64,000 nt of DNA from Solirubrobacterales bacterium (GCA_027306855.1 DAHUYZ010000001.1:1-64000), one strand, 5' to 3'. Counted from the first letter of the stretch, positions 26,288-34,346 are shown. Numbers and translations: made by a program. Notes: a model not told the origin generated them from the letters alone.

Positions 26288-27075
26288 GACGACTGCTCCG
26301 CGCCGGAGCCGCCCGCGGGCGGAGCGGCCTCCGCACCTGCGCCGAGCGCACCGGCGCCCGGAGCGCCCTGGCCGATTTCGCTCTTGAGCTTCTCGAGATC
26401 GTCGTCGACCGCAGACTTGCTGGAGAGCGACTTCAGCTGTCGGTCGATGTCGTCTTCGCCGGGACCGAGCGCGGTGATGTCTTCGAAGGTTCCCGCCGCT
26501 TCGAGCTCTTGCACAGCGTCGGCGCGGGCCTTCATGTTTTCGGTCTTGTCAACCGCGCGCTGCATCGCGAGGCCCACGTCGGCCATCTGCTCGCCGACGC
26601 CGGTTGCCGCCTCGGAGATCCGCACCTGGGCCTCGGCCGCGGAGTACTGGGCCTTGATGACCTCCTTCTTGGTGCGGAACGATTCGATCTTGGCGCGCAG
26701 CTTCTGCTCGGAGTCGGTCAGCTTCTGCTGCTGCTCTTCGAGTTCGGCGACCTGGGTGTCGAGCGACTGCAGCTCGGTCTGCGCGACGTTCTTGCGCTCG
26801 AGGGCCTGGCGCGCGAGGTCTTCCTGCCCCGAGGCGAGCGCCTGACGCGCTTGGGTGTCGAGCTTGACTAGTTGCTGCTGGAGCGTCGTCTCCTGAAGTT
26901 GGAGGCGCTTCTTGGCGGTGACTACGTCGGCGATCCCCTTCTTGACGTTCTGGAGCTGTTCGACCTGCTTCTGATAGCTGTAGTCGAGCGTCTCGGCGGG
27001 ATCTTCGGCGCGGTCGAGCAGCTTCGAGACCTTGGCCTTCACGACGGTGGACATGCGCCCGGTCAAACCGGCCAT
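26284..27075 (-). CDS. pspA: PspA/IM30 (Vipp1)-family membrane-stress protein
   Basis: 263 residues, almost wholly coiled coil. The amphipathic start MAGLTGRMSTVVKAKVSKLL is followed by DRAEDPAETLDYSYQKQVEQ, the standard PspA opening, and by heptad helices to about residue 215. The C-terminus is a low-complexity Gly/Ala/Pro tail. PspA-type (ESCRT-III-like) proteins polymerise on the inner leaflet to stabilise damaged membrane. A strong GGAGGATC precedes ATG 27075. The 54 bp upstream follow an unrelated NlpC/P60 gene, so either a compact promoter lies there or the c-di-AMP-regulated transcript reads through. Confidence 0.94.
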   Translation of the reverse strand: MAGLTGRMSTVVKAKVSKLLDRAEDPAETLDYSYQKQVEQLQNVKKGIADVVTAKKRLQLQETTLQQQLVKLDTQARQALASGQEDLARQALERKNVAQTELQSLDTQVAELEEQQQKLTDSEQKLRAKIESFRTKKEVIKAQYSAAEAQVRISEAATGVGEQMADVGLAMQRAVDKTENMKARADAVQELEAAGTFEDITALGPGEDDIDRQLKSLSSKSAVDDDLEKLKSEIGQGAPGAGALGAGAEAAPPAGGSGAEQSS

Positions 27076-27129
27076 CTGATCCTCCTGGGGAGCGGGAACG
27101 GTGGGACTCTAAGCGTATCCCACCGGCGA

Positions 27130-27942
27130 CTACAGCCCGGTGGGGTGGCGCACGACGAATCCGGGGTTCGCCGGGCGCAGCGGACGCCAGCGGGGGCCCT
27201 GCTGGTTGGAGGGGTCGTCCGCGGAGCTCGTGTCGAGGCGTAGGCCGGCGACGGTCATGTAGGCGTGGCCACCGTTGGCGAAGATCGTGACCCACATGCC
27301 GGGGCCGCCGGCTGACCATCCTTCGAATTCGGTCGAGTCCATCGGTGTGGAGAGCAGGCCCGCGCCGTGCAAGGCGAAGGAGACGGTGCCCGAGCAGTCG
27401 TAGCCGGGTGAGATGAACGAGGCGTGGCCGCCGCCATAGATGTATGGCAGGCCGATGATCTCATTCGCTGCCCAGATCATGTTTTGGACCGCGGCCGGCG
27501 CGCTCATAGGCGCCGCCGCGTAGCCGTCGACGATGTGCCCGAGACGTCCCGGTACGAGCAGCTGCGGCTTCGTCGCCGCGACTACCCCGACAGGGCTTCC
27601 GCCCGTGAGCGCCTTCTCTGCGCTGACCGTCTGGGGCGTCTGGGTCGTGTACGGGACTACCTGTCCGGTCGCGGTCCTCTCATAGACAGGGCCTGTGTAC
27701 GCGATGTTCGGCGTGGCCGCCGTGATCGGGGCCGCTCCGGGCGCCAGCACGTAGCTTGCCGGCCTGCGCTTCGAGCGGCGGTGCTTGGAGCTTGGGCGCC
27801 GCCCCTTGGAGGGAGCGCTATTGACGAGATTCCCCGCCGCCACACCGCCGGTGACGCCGCTCGCCAAGGCGCCCACAGGCATGGCGAGCATCGCTGCCAT
27901 CGTCATGCATGTAAGCGTCGTACCCAGCGCTCGCAACCGCAC
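27130..27942 (-). CDS. Secreted NlpC/P60-like peptidoglycan hydrolase under a c-di-AMP riboswitch
   Basis: 270 residues with a signal peptide (hydrophobic to about residue 28, ALAS cleavage region), a basic Lys/Arg/Ser linker (43-62), and a C-terminal cysteine-hydrolase domain. Catalytic Cys183 is in SPGYDCSGTVSFAL and His226 in NGGHAYMTVAG, both in the NlpC/P60 pattern. Such enzymes cut stem-peptide bonds for growth or resuscitation. Translation starts at GTG 27942, five bases after GAGG. The riboswitch ends about 14 bases before the start, so c-di-AMP should control expression directly. The middle segment (63-140) is unassigned. Confidence 0.85.
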   Translation of the reverse strand: MRLRALGTTLTCMTMAAMLAMPVGALASGVTGGVAAGNLVNSAPSKGRRPSSKHRRSKRRPASYVLAPGAAPITAATPNIAYTGPVYERTATGQVVPYTTQTPQTVSAEKALTGGSPVGVVAATKPQLLVPGRLGHIVDGYAAAPMSAPAAVQNMIWAANEIIGLPYIYGGGHASFISPGYDCSGTVSFALHGAGLLSTPMDSTEFEGWSAGGPGMWVTIFANGGHAYMTVAGLRLDTSSADDPSNQQGPRWRPLRPANPGFVVRHPTGL

Positions 27943-27956
27943 AGCAACCTCTTTCG

Positions 27957-28083
27957 TCGGCCTGCGGGGTTAGCTGACGGGCTAGCGCTGAAAGAGCCTG
28001 CGCTTTCCACGACTTATGCGTGGAACTCGCCCCAACAACTTGGGTCCCCCGCTCCTTGGCTTCTGACCAAGGATTCGGCGTAT
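27957..28083 (-). promoter_or_regulatory. c-di-AMP riboswitch (ydaO/yuaA class)
   Basis: Read on the minus strand the leader contains CGCCGAATCC, then GCGGGGGACCCAAG, TTGGGGCGAGTT, a variable hairpin (TTCCACGCATAAGTCGTGGAA), and finally CCCGTCAGCTAACCCCGCAG. The last is the diagnostic GUCAGCUAACC..CGUAGGC block of the ydaO element, and the others match its GGGGGAACC and GGGGUGAAUC motifs. The element sits directly before the NlpC/P60 start, a familiar arrangement in Actinobacteria. In known members c-di-AMP binding turns the gene off. Outer limits are approximate. Confidence 0.9.
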
Positions 28084-28129
28084 CGCGCGGCACCCTATCA
28101 AAGCGCAACGACGGTTGCAGAGGGAGGTA

Positions 28130-29356
28130 ATGTGCGCGCCCGTGAAGATCCCGCGCAGACCGCGCTATTTCGCCGCCACTGTCGCGCTGTGCTGCGCGCT
28201 GGCGGGCTGCGGCAAGACGCTGCCGCAAGGCGCCGAACAAGGCGGCCCGCTCAGCGCGGTCGGCCCGAAGGGCGCGGGAGGGCTCATCACGAAGAACACG
28301 ACAAGACTCGGGGGGTCGAGCGCGGTCGTCGACGCCGCCGCAGTCGCGCTGACCGTGTACCCGAGCGCGACTGCCACCACCCGCCCGCAGACGGCGGTGC
28401 TGGTAGACGCAAACGACTGGCCTGCGGCGCTTGCCGCCTCGACGCTTGCGGGCGCGCCGCTGCATGCGCCGCTGCTCTACACCGAAGGAACCACTCTGCC
28501 CGAAGCGAGCGCGAATGCGCTTGCGACGATGCACCCGAGCGGCGCGCCCATGCTGGAAGGCGCGCAGACACTCTCGATCGGGACGGCCGCACCGAGCGGC
28601 TACCGCGCGAAGCAGCTCTCAGGAAGAAGCCCGGCGGCGCTAGCGGTCGCCGTCGAGCGCCTGGCGAGCTCGCTGCGCAAAGCGCGCCCGTCCAAGCTGA
28701 TCGTGACGGCCTTGGACGCACCAGGAGCGATGACCGCGCCGGCCGCGGGGCTCGCCGCCCAGGAGGGCGCACCGATCTTGTTCGTCGAAGCAGACGCGAT
28801 CCCGCACGCCACGCTCGCCGAGCTGACCCGCCTGGGGCACGCCTCGATCTACGTGATCGGTCCAAGCAGCCTGATCAGCGAAGCGGTCGTTACACACCTG
28901 CAGCGCTTTGGCCCCGTCACGCGGATCTCAGGCGCCGATCCGGCCTCGAACGCGATCGCGGTAGCGCGCTTCACGGATGGCTCTTTCGGCTGGGGAGTCG
29001 AGGAAGCGGGACACGGCTTCGCGTTCGCCAACCCTTCGCGCCCGCTCGACGGCCCGGCGGCGGCGCCGCTTGCGGCAAACGGCGACTATGCGCCGCTGTT
29101 GCTGCTCGGCGAAGCGGGCCGCCCCACGAGGTCGCTCGTGCAGTACGTCAACGACCTCCAACCCGGCTATCCAAGCTCGGGCCCCGTACACGGCGTCTAC
29201 AATCACGCCTGGCTAATCGGCGACGAGCGCGCCATCTCACTCGCAACACAGGCCCAGCTCGACGCGATGCTCGAGATAAGCCCGCGCAGATCAACCCAAG
29301 AACCGGCGGCGCCCGAACTGGAAACTTCAACGCCCACTACGACGACAGGACCATGA
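28130..29356 (+). CDS. Cell-wall-binding-repeat (CWB2-like) lipoprotein
   Basis: About 408 residues. A lipobox (CCALAGC) ends the signal peptide, so the mature protein is membrane-anchored. The body has repeated CWB2-like units: TAVLVDANDWPAALAASTLA with APLLYTEGTTLPEASANAL, then APILFVEADAIPHATLAELT with IYVIGPSSLISEAVV, then FADGSFGW-like segments. The Thr/Pro-rich C-terminus (ELETSTPTTTTGP) looks disordered. CWB2 proteins bind anionic cell-wall polymers. ATG 28130 lies 2 bases after GGGAGG, and GTG 28142 is an equally plausible start giving MKIPRRP. It diverges from the riboswitch leader, so both promoters share about 50-150 bp. Confidence 0.75.
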   Translation: MCAPVKIPRRPRYFAATVALCCALAGCGKTLPQGAEQGGPLSAVGPKGAGGLITKNTTRLGGSSAVVDAAAVALTVYPSATATTRPQTAVLVDANDWPAALAASTLAGAPLHAPLLYTEGTTLPEASANALATMHPSGAPMLEGAQTLSIGTAAPSGYRAKQLSGRSPAALAVAVERLASSLRKARPSKLIVTALDAPGAMTAPAAGLAAQEGAPILFVEADAIPHATLAELTRLGHASIYVIGPSSLISEAVVTHLQRFGPVTRISGADPASNAIAVARFTDGSFGWGVEEAGHGFAFANPSRPLDGPAAAPLAANGDYAPLLLLGEAGRPTRSLVQYVNDLQPGYPSSGPVHGVYNHAWLIGDERAISLATQAQLDAMLEISPRRSTQEPAAPELETSTPTTTTGP

Positions 29357-29634
29357 GCCAAGCAGAGGACCCTAGGCGCGTCGAGAGAGAGCGCGCCGGA
29401 ACAGTAGGCGTCGAGGACGTGCGCGAGCTGATCGGGCCGTCGACTCCACACTTCGCCCTGCAATTGCGCGAACGCATCGCGCAGCTGATCGACGGACTGC
29501 CCGAGGGGCATCCTGCGCGCGTGGAGGGCGAGCGCGAGATAGAACGCCTAGAGCGAGTCGCCTACTCGGGTCAGGCCGCCGGCGAGGCGAACGACATGGG
29601 CGAGCGCCCGATGCCGTCAGTCAGCCTCGCTTGA
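29353..29634 (+). CDS. Small protein of unknown function, coupled to the CWB2-like gene
   Basis: A 93-residue soluble protein (MSQAEDPRRVERERAGTVG at the start) whose ATG overlaps the previous TGA as ATGA, so it is translationally coupled. It is charged and helical in the middle (HFALQLRERIAQLIDGLPEG, then ARVEGEREIERLERVAYSGQ). I recognise no family. Its coupling to a cell-wall-binding lipoprotein suggests a cytoplasmic accessory role. Its 3' end overlaps the convergent membrane-protein gene by 14 bp. Confidence 0.7.
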   Translation: MSQAEDPRRVERERAGTVGVEDVRELIGPSTPHFALQLRERIAQLIDGLPEGHPARVEGEREIERLERVAYSGQAAGEANDMGERPMPSVSLA

Positions 29635-30178
29635 GGCGAGCATGCGAGAAGCTCAGCCGCAGCGCCCGCAGCAGGAACCAGACGAGCGCCGCGTCCACGG
29701 CTAGAAAGCCGATCGTGAGTGCGCGCGGGGGCGTCGTGAACGCGCCTACGCCCAGCACGACCGCCGTGTGCAGGGCGATCACGGGCAGCAGCGTCAGCAG
29801 GAGCGTGTGCGAGCGAAAGCCCGAGCGGTGCTCGCGCCAGCTCACCTCGATCGTGCCGAGCGCAACCGCGCCGAAGCCCACGAGCACCAGCGCACCCGCA
29901 TGAGCTAGGCGGCCGAGCACGGCGATCGCGACGGCAGCCGCGCCTGCGAAGATCAGGACCTCCGAGAGCGGCAAGGGGTGCCATGGCGCCTGCGGGCGCT
30001 CCCCAAAGGTCGCTTTGCCCGAGCGCCGCGCCGTTGCCGAGGACCCTTCGATTCGTGGCGACGCGCTTGATCGGTTTGGCGTCGACGCGGACTCGGCAGT
30101 GCTCGCGGACCGGTGAGCTGCCTCCGTCCTGCGCGGTTTGCGCGTGTGCTTGCGGGGACCTCTCGTGTGCGCGGCCAC
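29621..30178 (-). CDS. Predicted four-helix membrane protein, function unknown
   Basis: 185 residues. The first 68 are basic, Ser/Thr/Arg-rich and probably disordered in the cytoplasm. Four hydrophobic helices follow (LSEVLIFAGAAAVAIAVLG, GALVLVGFGAVALGTIEV, HTLLLTLLPVIALHTAVVLG, LTIGFLAVDAALVWFLLRAL). No catalytic motif is seen. It starts at GTG 30178, only 25 bp from the divergent enolase-family gene. The true start could be further in, at the end of the basic region. Confidence 0.7.
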   Translation of the reverse strand: MAAHTRGPRKHTRKPRRTEAAHRSASTAESASTPNRSSASPRIEGSSATARRSGKATFGERPQAPWHPLPLSEVLIFAGAAAVAIAVLGRLAHAGALVLVGFGAVALGTIEVSWREHRSGFRSHTLLLTLLPVIALHTAVVLGVGAFTTPPRALTIGFLAVDAALVWFLLRALRLSFSHARLKRG

Positions 30179-30203
30179 AGGCCTAGTCTAAGCTGGCCCC
30201 GCC

Positions 30204-31289
30204 ATGGGAACCCCGCCCGAGACGCCGGACGGCGAGAGATCCGAGCACTGGGAGCGCCTTGCGGGGTTGCCACTGCAGATCGACGGCTTTCAACTCGAAG
30301 GGCTGAGCGCGCTCGTATCGAGCTCGTTCGAGCGCAAGACGACCGTGATCCGCATGTATGGCGCCGGACAGGAGGGGCTCGGAGAGGACGTCACCTACGA
30401 CGGTGTCGACCACGACATCTTTCAGGCGACGGGCCCGAGTCTGCCGCTCGCGGGACGCTGGACGATCAACTCCTTCTGCAAGCGCCTATCAACGCTCGAG
30501 CTGTTCCCGGAGCCGCCCCAGCGCGAGGTTTCGAAGCGCTATCGCACATGGGCATATGAGTCAGCCGCGCTCGATCTTGCGCTGCGCCAGGCCGGTACAA
30601 CACTGCACGAAGCGCTCGGCCTGACGCCCAGGCCGGTGCGCTTCGTCGTCTCGCTGCGCCTTGGCGAGCCGCCGAGCCTGCACCCGATCCGCCGCCGCCT
30701 CGACCTGTACCCCTCGCTGCGCTTCAAGCTCGACCCGACAAGCTCCTGGGATGAGGATCTGATCGCGCAGCTCGTCGCGACGGGAGCCGTCGACTCGGTC
30801 GACTTCAAGGGCTACTACTCAGGCTCGATCGTCGACCAGGCCCCCGACCCCGTGCTCTACCGGCGTGTCGCGGAGGCCCTCCCGGACGCCTGGATCGAGG
30901 ACCCCGCGCTCACCCCTGAGACGGATGCGGCGCTGGCGACGCATCGCGCGCGCTTCTCCTGGGACGCCCCGATCCACTCGGTCGCCGACATTCAGGCACT
31001 GCCGTACCCGCCGAAGATGGTCAACATCAAGCCTTCGCGCCTCGGCAGCCTTGCCAATCTGCTCGAAGCGTTCCAATGGTGCGCAGCGCACGGGATCGGC
31101 AACTACGGCGGCGGGCAGTTCGAGCTGGGAGTCGGTCGCGGCCAGATCCAGTACCTCGCCTCGCTCTTTCACGGCGATGCCCCCAACGACGTCGCGCCAA
31201 GCGGCTACAACCTCCCGGACCCCGCGCCGGGCCTGCCAGAGAGCCCGCTCGAGCCGGCGCCCGCCCCGCTCGGCTTTCGCTGGGGCTGA
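30204..31289 (+). CDS. Enolase-superfamily enzyme (muconate cycloisomerase / mandelate racemase-like)
   Basis: A 361-residue protein with an N-terminal capping domain and a C-terminal barrel. Barrel motifs visible in order are PSLRFKLDPTSSWDEDLIAQ (second strand lysine), SVDFKGYYSG (acidic ligand), WIEDPALTPET (second acidic ligand), and VNIKPSRLGSLANLLEAF (catalytic lysine). The end has GNYGGGQFELGVGRGQIQYL. Metal ligands and the two lysines can be placed, but the substrate cannot. The acid-ligand spacing differs somewhat from textbook enzymes, and no aromatic-catabolism or o-succinylbenzoate genes lie nearby to help. Confidence 0.78.
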   Translation: MGTPPETPDGERSEHWERLAGLPLQIDGFQLEGLSALVSSSFERKTTVIRMYGAGQEGLGEDVTYDGVDHDIFQATGPSLPLAGRWTINSFCKRLSTLELFPEPPQREVSKRYRTWAYESAALDLALRQAGTTLHEALGLTPRPVRFVVSLRLGEPPSLHPIRRRLDLYPSLRFKLDPTSSWDEDLIAQLVATGAVDSVDFKGYYSGSIVDQAPDPVLYRRVAEALPDAWIEDPALTPETDAALATHRARFSWDAPIHSVADIQALPYPPKMVNIKPSRLGSLANLLEAFQWCAAHGIGNYGGGQFELGVGRGQIQYLASLFHGDAPNDVAPSGYNLPDPAPGLPESPLEPAPAPLGFRWG

Positions 31290-31306
31290 GAAGCGCGTCT
31301 CAAACC

Positions 31307-31380
31307 ATCTGGCGCGCTCCGACGCAACTTATCTGGCGCGCGCCGGTTGGGAGGTCCGTAGCCTCTACTTTGCTACGGAC
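31307..31380 (+). promoter_or_regulatory. Direct repeats and perfect hairpin in the leader of the secreted PG-binding gene
   Basis: ATCTGGCGCGC occurs twice (31307-31317 and 31331-31341), 24 bp apart start to start, on one helical face. It is followed by a perfect 9-bp stem, GTCCGTAGC (31354-31362) and GCTACGGAC (31372-31380), with a 9-base loop. The hairpin ends 10 bases before the AAGGAG ribosome site. Function is inferred: an operator pair plus an mRNA-stabilising or regulatory leader hairpin. Confidence 0.45.
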
Positions 31381-31402
31381 AAACTCCCTCAAGGAGCTCT
31401 CC

Positions 31403-33007
31403 GTGTCAACGCCAATCGACCTTCGATCGAAGACCTTCGCCCCTCGGGCGGCGTTGATCGCGCTGCTGTGCGTCGGCGGCACAACATTGAGCCTCGCGAC
31501 AGTCGCGGGCGCTTCCTCTGGGGGAGGGACAGCGGCGCCCTCGACGGGGACACCGCCTGCTAGCCCATCGGGGCACGCGACCAAAGCGGCACCGAAGCCG
31601 CCCGCGCCCCACAGAACGAAGCGGCCGATCCGCAGACGTGCGCCCTACTACCCCGTGACCATCGCCAGCGCGAGTTGCTACCCGGCGGGCAGCTGCTCGA
31701 CGAACCCCCATGAGGTCTCGATCAGGGGCGGCGAGCTGCTCTTGAAGGGCAGGGGCCTGAAGAGCGGCATGGCGGTCGCTTTCCCGCACAGCTTCGGAGC
31801 CCGCATCGCCCGCAACTCGCCGATGGCGCGCCTGAACGCATCCAAGCTCGGGCTCGTAGTGCGCGTCCCGAGAAGCGCGCATTCGGGACGGATCATGGTG
31901 CTGCTGAGCCACAGCCGCCACTCCAATTCTTACGGCCCGATCCAGGTCGTGCGCTACTCCCTGCATCCCCCCCGTCCACCGGCGCCGACGACGACGCCTG
32001 TGGCGAGCGCTCCGAGCGGCAGTCCGTTCGACGGGCAGGGCATGTGGATCTGGTACGTGAGCAAATCAGACGGCGGCAGCGTCCCCGCGATCATCGCCCA
32101 GGCGCACGCGGCGGGCGTGACCACGCTGTTCATCAAGAGCTCCGACGGCTCGAGCAACTACTGGAGCCAGTTCAGCCCCCAGCTCGTCGCCGAACTGCAC
32201 GCGGGCGGGTTGAAGGCGTGCGCTTGGCAATACGTGTACGGCACGAGCCCAGCCGGCGAGGCGGAAATGGGCGCCGAGGCGGTCGCCAGCGGCGCGGACT
32301 GCCTCGTAATCGACGCCGAGGCTGAGTACGAAGGCAAGTACGGCGCCGCCCAGACGTACATAGCCGATCTGAGGGCAAAGATCGGGCCGAGCTATCCGCT
32401 CGGACTGGCCGGCTTCCCCTACGTCTACGACCACACGTCCTTCCCCTACTCGGTCTTCTTGGGGCCGAACGGCGCCCAGTACAACGCGCCGCAGATGTAC
32501 TGGAAGGCGATCGGCGATCGCGTCGACACGGTCTATGCGAACACGTACATCGCAAACCGCATCTACGGCCGTCCGATCTTCCCGCTCGGGCAGACCTACG
32601 AAAACCCGTCGAGTAGCGACCTGATCCGCTTCCGTGAGGAGGCGCCGCTCTACGGCGCGACGGGCATCTCGTGGTGGGACTTCCAGGAGACCTCGTCTTC
32701 CGGATGGTCGGCTCTGGCGGCCCCGCTGGAACCGCTCTCGAGCGTGACGCCCGACCCATCCTTCACCGAACTATCGCAGGGCAACAAGGGCGATCCGGTG
32801 CTGTGGATGCAGGAGCACCTTGCGACCGCGATCCCCACCCAGGCGACGACGGGCATCTTCGACGCGACGACGAAGACCAACCTCGAACAGTTCCAGGCCG
32901 CCCACGGCATCACCCCGAGCGGCCACACCGAAGCAGCGACATGGCAGGCGCTTCTGGCCCTGTCGCCGGTCGCAGTCGATTGGACGGGGGCAGGGCCAAA
33001 GGGATGA
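31403..33007 (+). CDS. Secreted TIM-barrel-like protein with C-terminal peptidoglycan-binding domain
   Basis: 534 residues from GTG 31403, with AAGGAG 6-11 bases upstream. A signal peptide (helix about 16-36) and a Pro/Ala/Lys linker lead to a beta-sandwich segment (about 82-185). A glycosidase-like barrel follows (GMWIWYVSKSDGGSVPAIIA at about 210, LFIKSSDGSSNYW, CLVIDAEAEYEGKY, QMYWKAIGD, TGISWWDFQ). The C-terminal 70 residues form a PG_binding_1 unit (LSQGNKGDPVLWMQEHLA, ATTKTNLEQFQAAHGI). The Asp/Glu pair in VIDAEAEYEG is a candidate active site, as in GH25-like or DUF1906-like barrels. Likely wall-attached; the substrate is unknown. Confidence 0.82.
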   Translation: MSTPIDLRSKTFAPRAALIALLCVGGTTLSLATVAGASSGGGTAAPSTGTPPASPSGHATKAAPKPPAPHRTKRPIRRRAPYYPVTIASASCYPAGSCSTNPHEVSIRGGELLLKGRGLKSGMAVAFPHSFGARIARNSPMARLNASKLGLVVRVPRSAHSGRIMVLLSHSRHSNSYGPIQVVRYSLHPPRPPAPTTTPVASAPSGSPFDGQGMWIWYVSKSDGGSVPAIIAQAHAAGVTTLFIKSSDGSSNYWSQFSPQLVAELHAGGLKACAWQYVYGTSPAGEAEMGAEAVASGADCLVIDAEAEYEGKYGAAQTYIADLRAKIGPSYPLGLAGFPYVYDHTSFPYSVFLGPNGAQYNAPQMYWKAIGDRVDTVYANTYIANRIYGRPIFPLGQTYENPSSSDLIRFREEAPLYGATGISWWDFQETSSSGWSALAAPLEPLSSVTPDPSFTELSQGNKGDPVLWMQEHLATAIPTQATTGIFDATTKTNLEQFQAAHGITPSGHTEAATWQALLALSPVAVDWTGAGPKG

Positions 33008-33055
33008 CCTGGGCCCGCTGGACCTGCCCGGGCGCGTTGCGCTTGAGGCGCTGCC

Positions 33056-33080
33056 GGGCCGGCCCCGATCGGGCCGGCCC
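33056..33080. terminator. GC-rich hairpin between convergent genes
   Basis: GGGCCGGCCC (33056-33065), loop CGATC, GGGCCGGCCC (33071-33080). It lies 48 bp after the PG-binding gene and 21 bp before the thiolase 3' end, so it can serve both strands. No U-run is present, as is common for terminators in high-GC Actinobacteria. Confidence 0.65.
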
Positions 33081-33101
33081 ATCCAGCATTGGATCAGGGG
33101 A

Positions 33102-34274
33102 TCAGATGCGCTGAATCAGCGTGCCCGTGCCTAACCCGCCGCCGCAGCACATCGTGACGAAGCCGATCTCCTTGTCGGAGCGCTCGAGCTCGTGCAGCAG
33201 CGTCGTGATCAGGCGCGCGCCCGTCGACCCGAGCGGGTGGCCGAGCGCCATCGCGCCGCCGTTGACGTTGACGCGGTCCATGTCCGGGCTGTGCTCCCGC
33301 GCCCATGCGGCGATGACCGGCGCGAAAGCCTCGTTGATCTCGATCAGATCGATGTCGTCGATGCTCATGCCGTTACGCTCGAGGATCTTCGCGGTCGCGG
33401 GGATCGGGCCTTCGAGCATCTTGACCGGGTCGCAACCAACGGTCGTCTGATCGACGATCCGCGCGCGCGCCTTCAAGCCAAGCTCGCTTGCCTTCTGCGC
33501 CGACATCAACAGCACCGCCGCGGCGCCGTCCGAGATCTGCGAGCTGTTGCCCGCCGTGATCTTGCCGTCCGGCTTGAACGCGGGCTTCAGCTGCGACAGC
33601 GTCTCGAGGTTCGTGTCTGGCCTGATGCCCTGGTCGGTGACGAACGTGTCGCCGTTAACCGAGATCGGCACTATCTCGCGCTCGAAGCGGCCCTCCTCGG
33701 TGGCCTGATGAGCGAGCTTGTGGGAGCGCACCGCGAGCTCGTCGAGCTCTGCGCGCGAGATCTCCCACTTATCGGCGATCATCTCGGCACCGAGGCCCTG
33801 GCCGACGATGTTGTGCTTGGCCATCAGCTCGGGCGTGAAGGCGAAGCCGAACTCCTGCTGGGTCTGCATGCCGGCGGAGAACGGGAAGTGGCCCATGTGC
33901 TCGACCCCGCCGCCGATCATCGCGTCGTGGATTCCCGCCGCTATCAGAGCCGCCGCGAAGTTGACGGCCTGCTGGGCCGAGCCGCACTGGCGGTCGACGG
34001 TCGTGCCGGGAGTCTCGATCGGCAACCCTGCCTGCAGCCAGGCGTTGCGCGCGATGTTGAAGCCTTGCTCGCCGAACTGCTGTACGCAGCCCGCGATCAC
34101 GTCCTCCACGACAGCCGGCTCGATGCCCGCGCGGTCGATCACCTCGGTGTAGCACTTCGCGAGCAGCGCGTTCGGGTGGGTGTCCTTGTAGTAGCCCTTC
34201 TCCTTGTGCCCGCGACCGATTGGCGTGCGCACCGCCTCGACGATCACGACCTCACGACCCTCTTGTTGCCTCAT
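33102..34274 (-). CDS. Acyl-CoA thiolase (acetyl-CoA acetyltransferase family)
   Basis: A 390-residue thiolase catalysing CoA-dependent cleavage of 3-ketoacyl-CoA, or condensation in reverse. The nucleophile is Cys97 in TTVDRQCGSAQQAV, His346 is in ALGHPLGSTGARL and Cys376 in TMCCGGGLGTGTL. The HNIVGQGLGAEMIADKW segment and NEAFAPVIAAWAREH are typical of the FadA5/steroid-type thiolases of Actinobacteria, so a sterol or long-chain substrate is possible. It diverges from the 3-hydroxyacyl-CoA dehydrogenase with a palindrome between them, which implies joint control of beta-oxidation steps. Confidence 0.93.
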   Translation of the reverse strand: MRQQEGREVVIVEAVRTPIGRGHKEKGYYKDTHPNALLAKCYTEVIDRAGIEPAVVEDVIAGCVQQFGEQGFNIARNAWLQAGLPIETPGTTVDRQCGSAQQAVNFAAALIAAGIHDAMIGGGVEHMGHFPFSAGMQTQQEFGFAFTPELMAKHNIVGQGLGAEMIADKWEISRAELDELAVRSHKLAHQATEEGRFEREIVPISVNGDTFVTDQGIRPDTNLETLSQLKPAFKPDGKITAGNSSQISDGAAAVLLMSAQKASELGLKARARIVDQTTVGCDPVKMLEGPIPATAKILERNGMSIDDIDLIEINEAFAPVIAAWAREHSPDMDRVNVNGGAMALGHPLGSTGARLITTLLHELERSDKEIGFVTMCCGGGLGTGTLIQRI

Positions 34275-34332
34275 GATTGAAGTCCTTTAGTCGGCTTTGC
34301 CGGGCATACTGTAGCGCCCGGCCGGACACGAT

Positions 34333-34346
34333 TGACTGGCCAGTCA
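34333..34346. promoter_or_regulatory. Palindromic operator between thiolase and dehydrogenase genes
   Basis: TGACTGGCCAGTCA is a perfect 14-bp palindrome, flanked by T on the left and GCCAA on the right. It is centred in the 188-bp divergent intergenic region. The TGAC-N6-GTCA form resembles sites of TetR-type fatty-acid regulators (FadR-like). The regulator itself is not in the window. Confidence 0.6.

Noticed and set aside
27424-29634. A 736-codon plus-strand frame
   Set aside because: Only its last 93 codons (from ATG 29353) look like a protein. The rest runs antisense to the NlpC/P60 gene and through the CWB2-like gene in the wrong frame.
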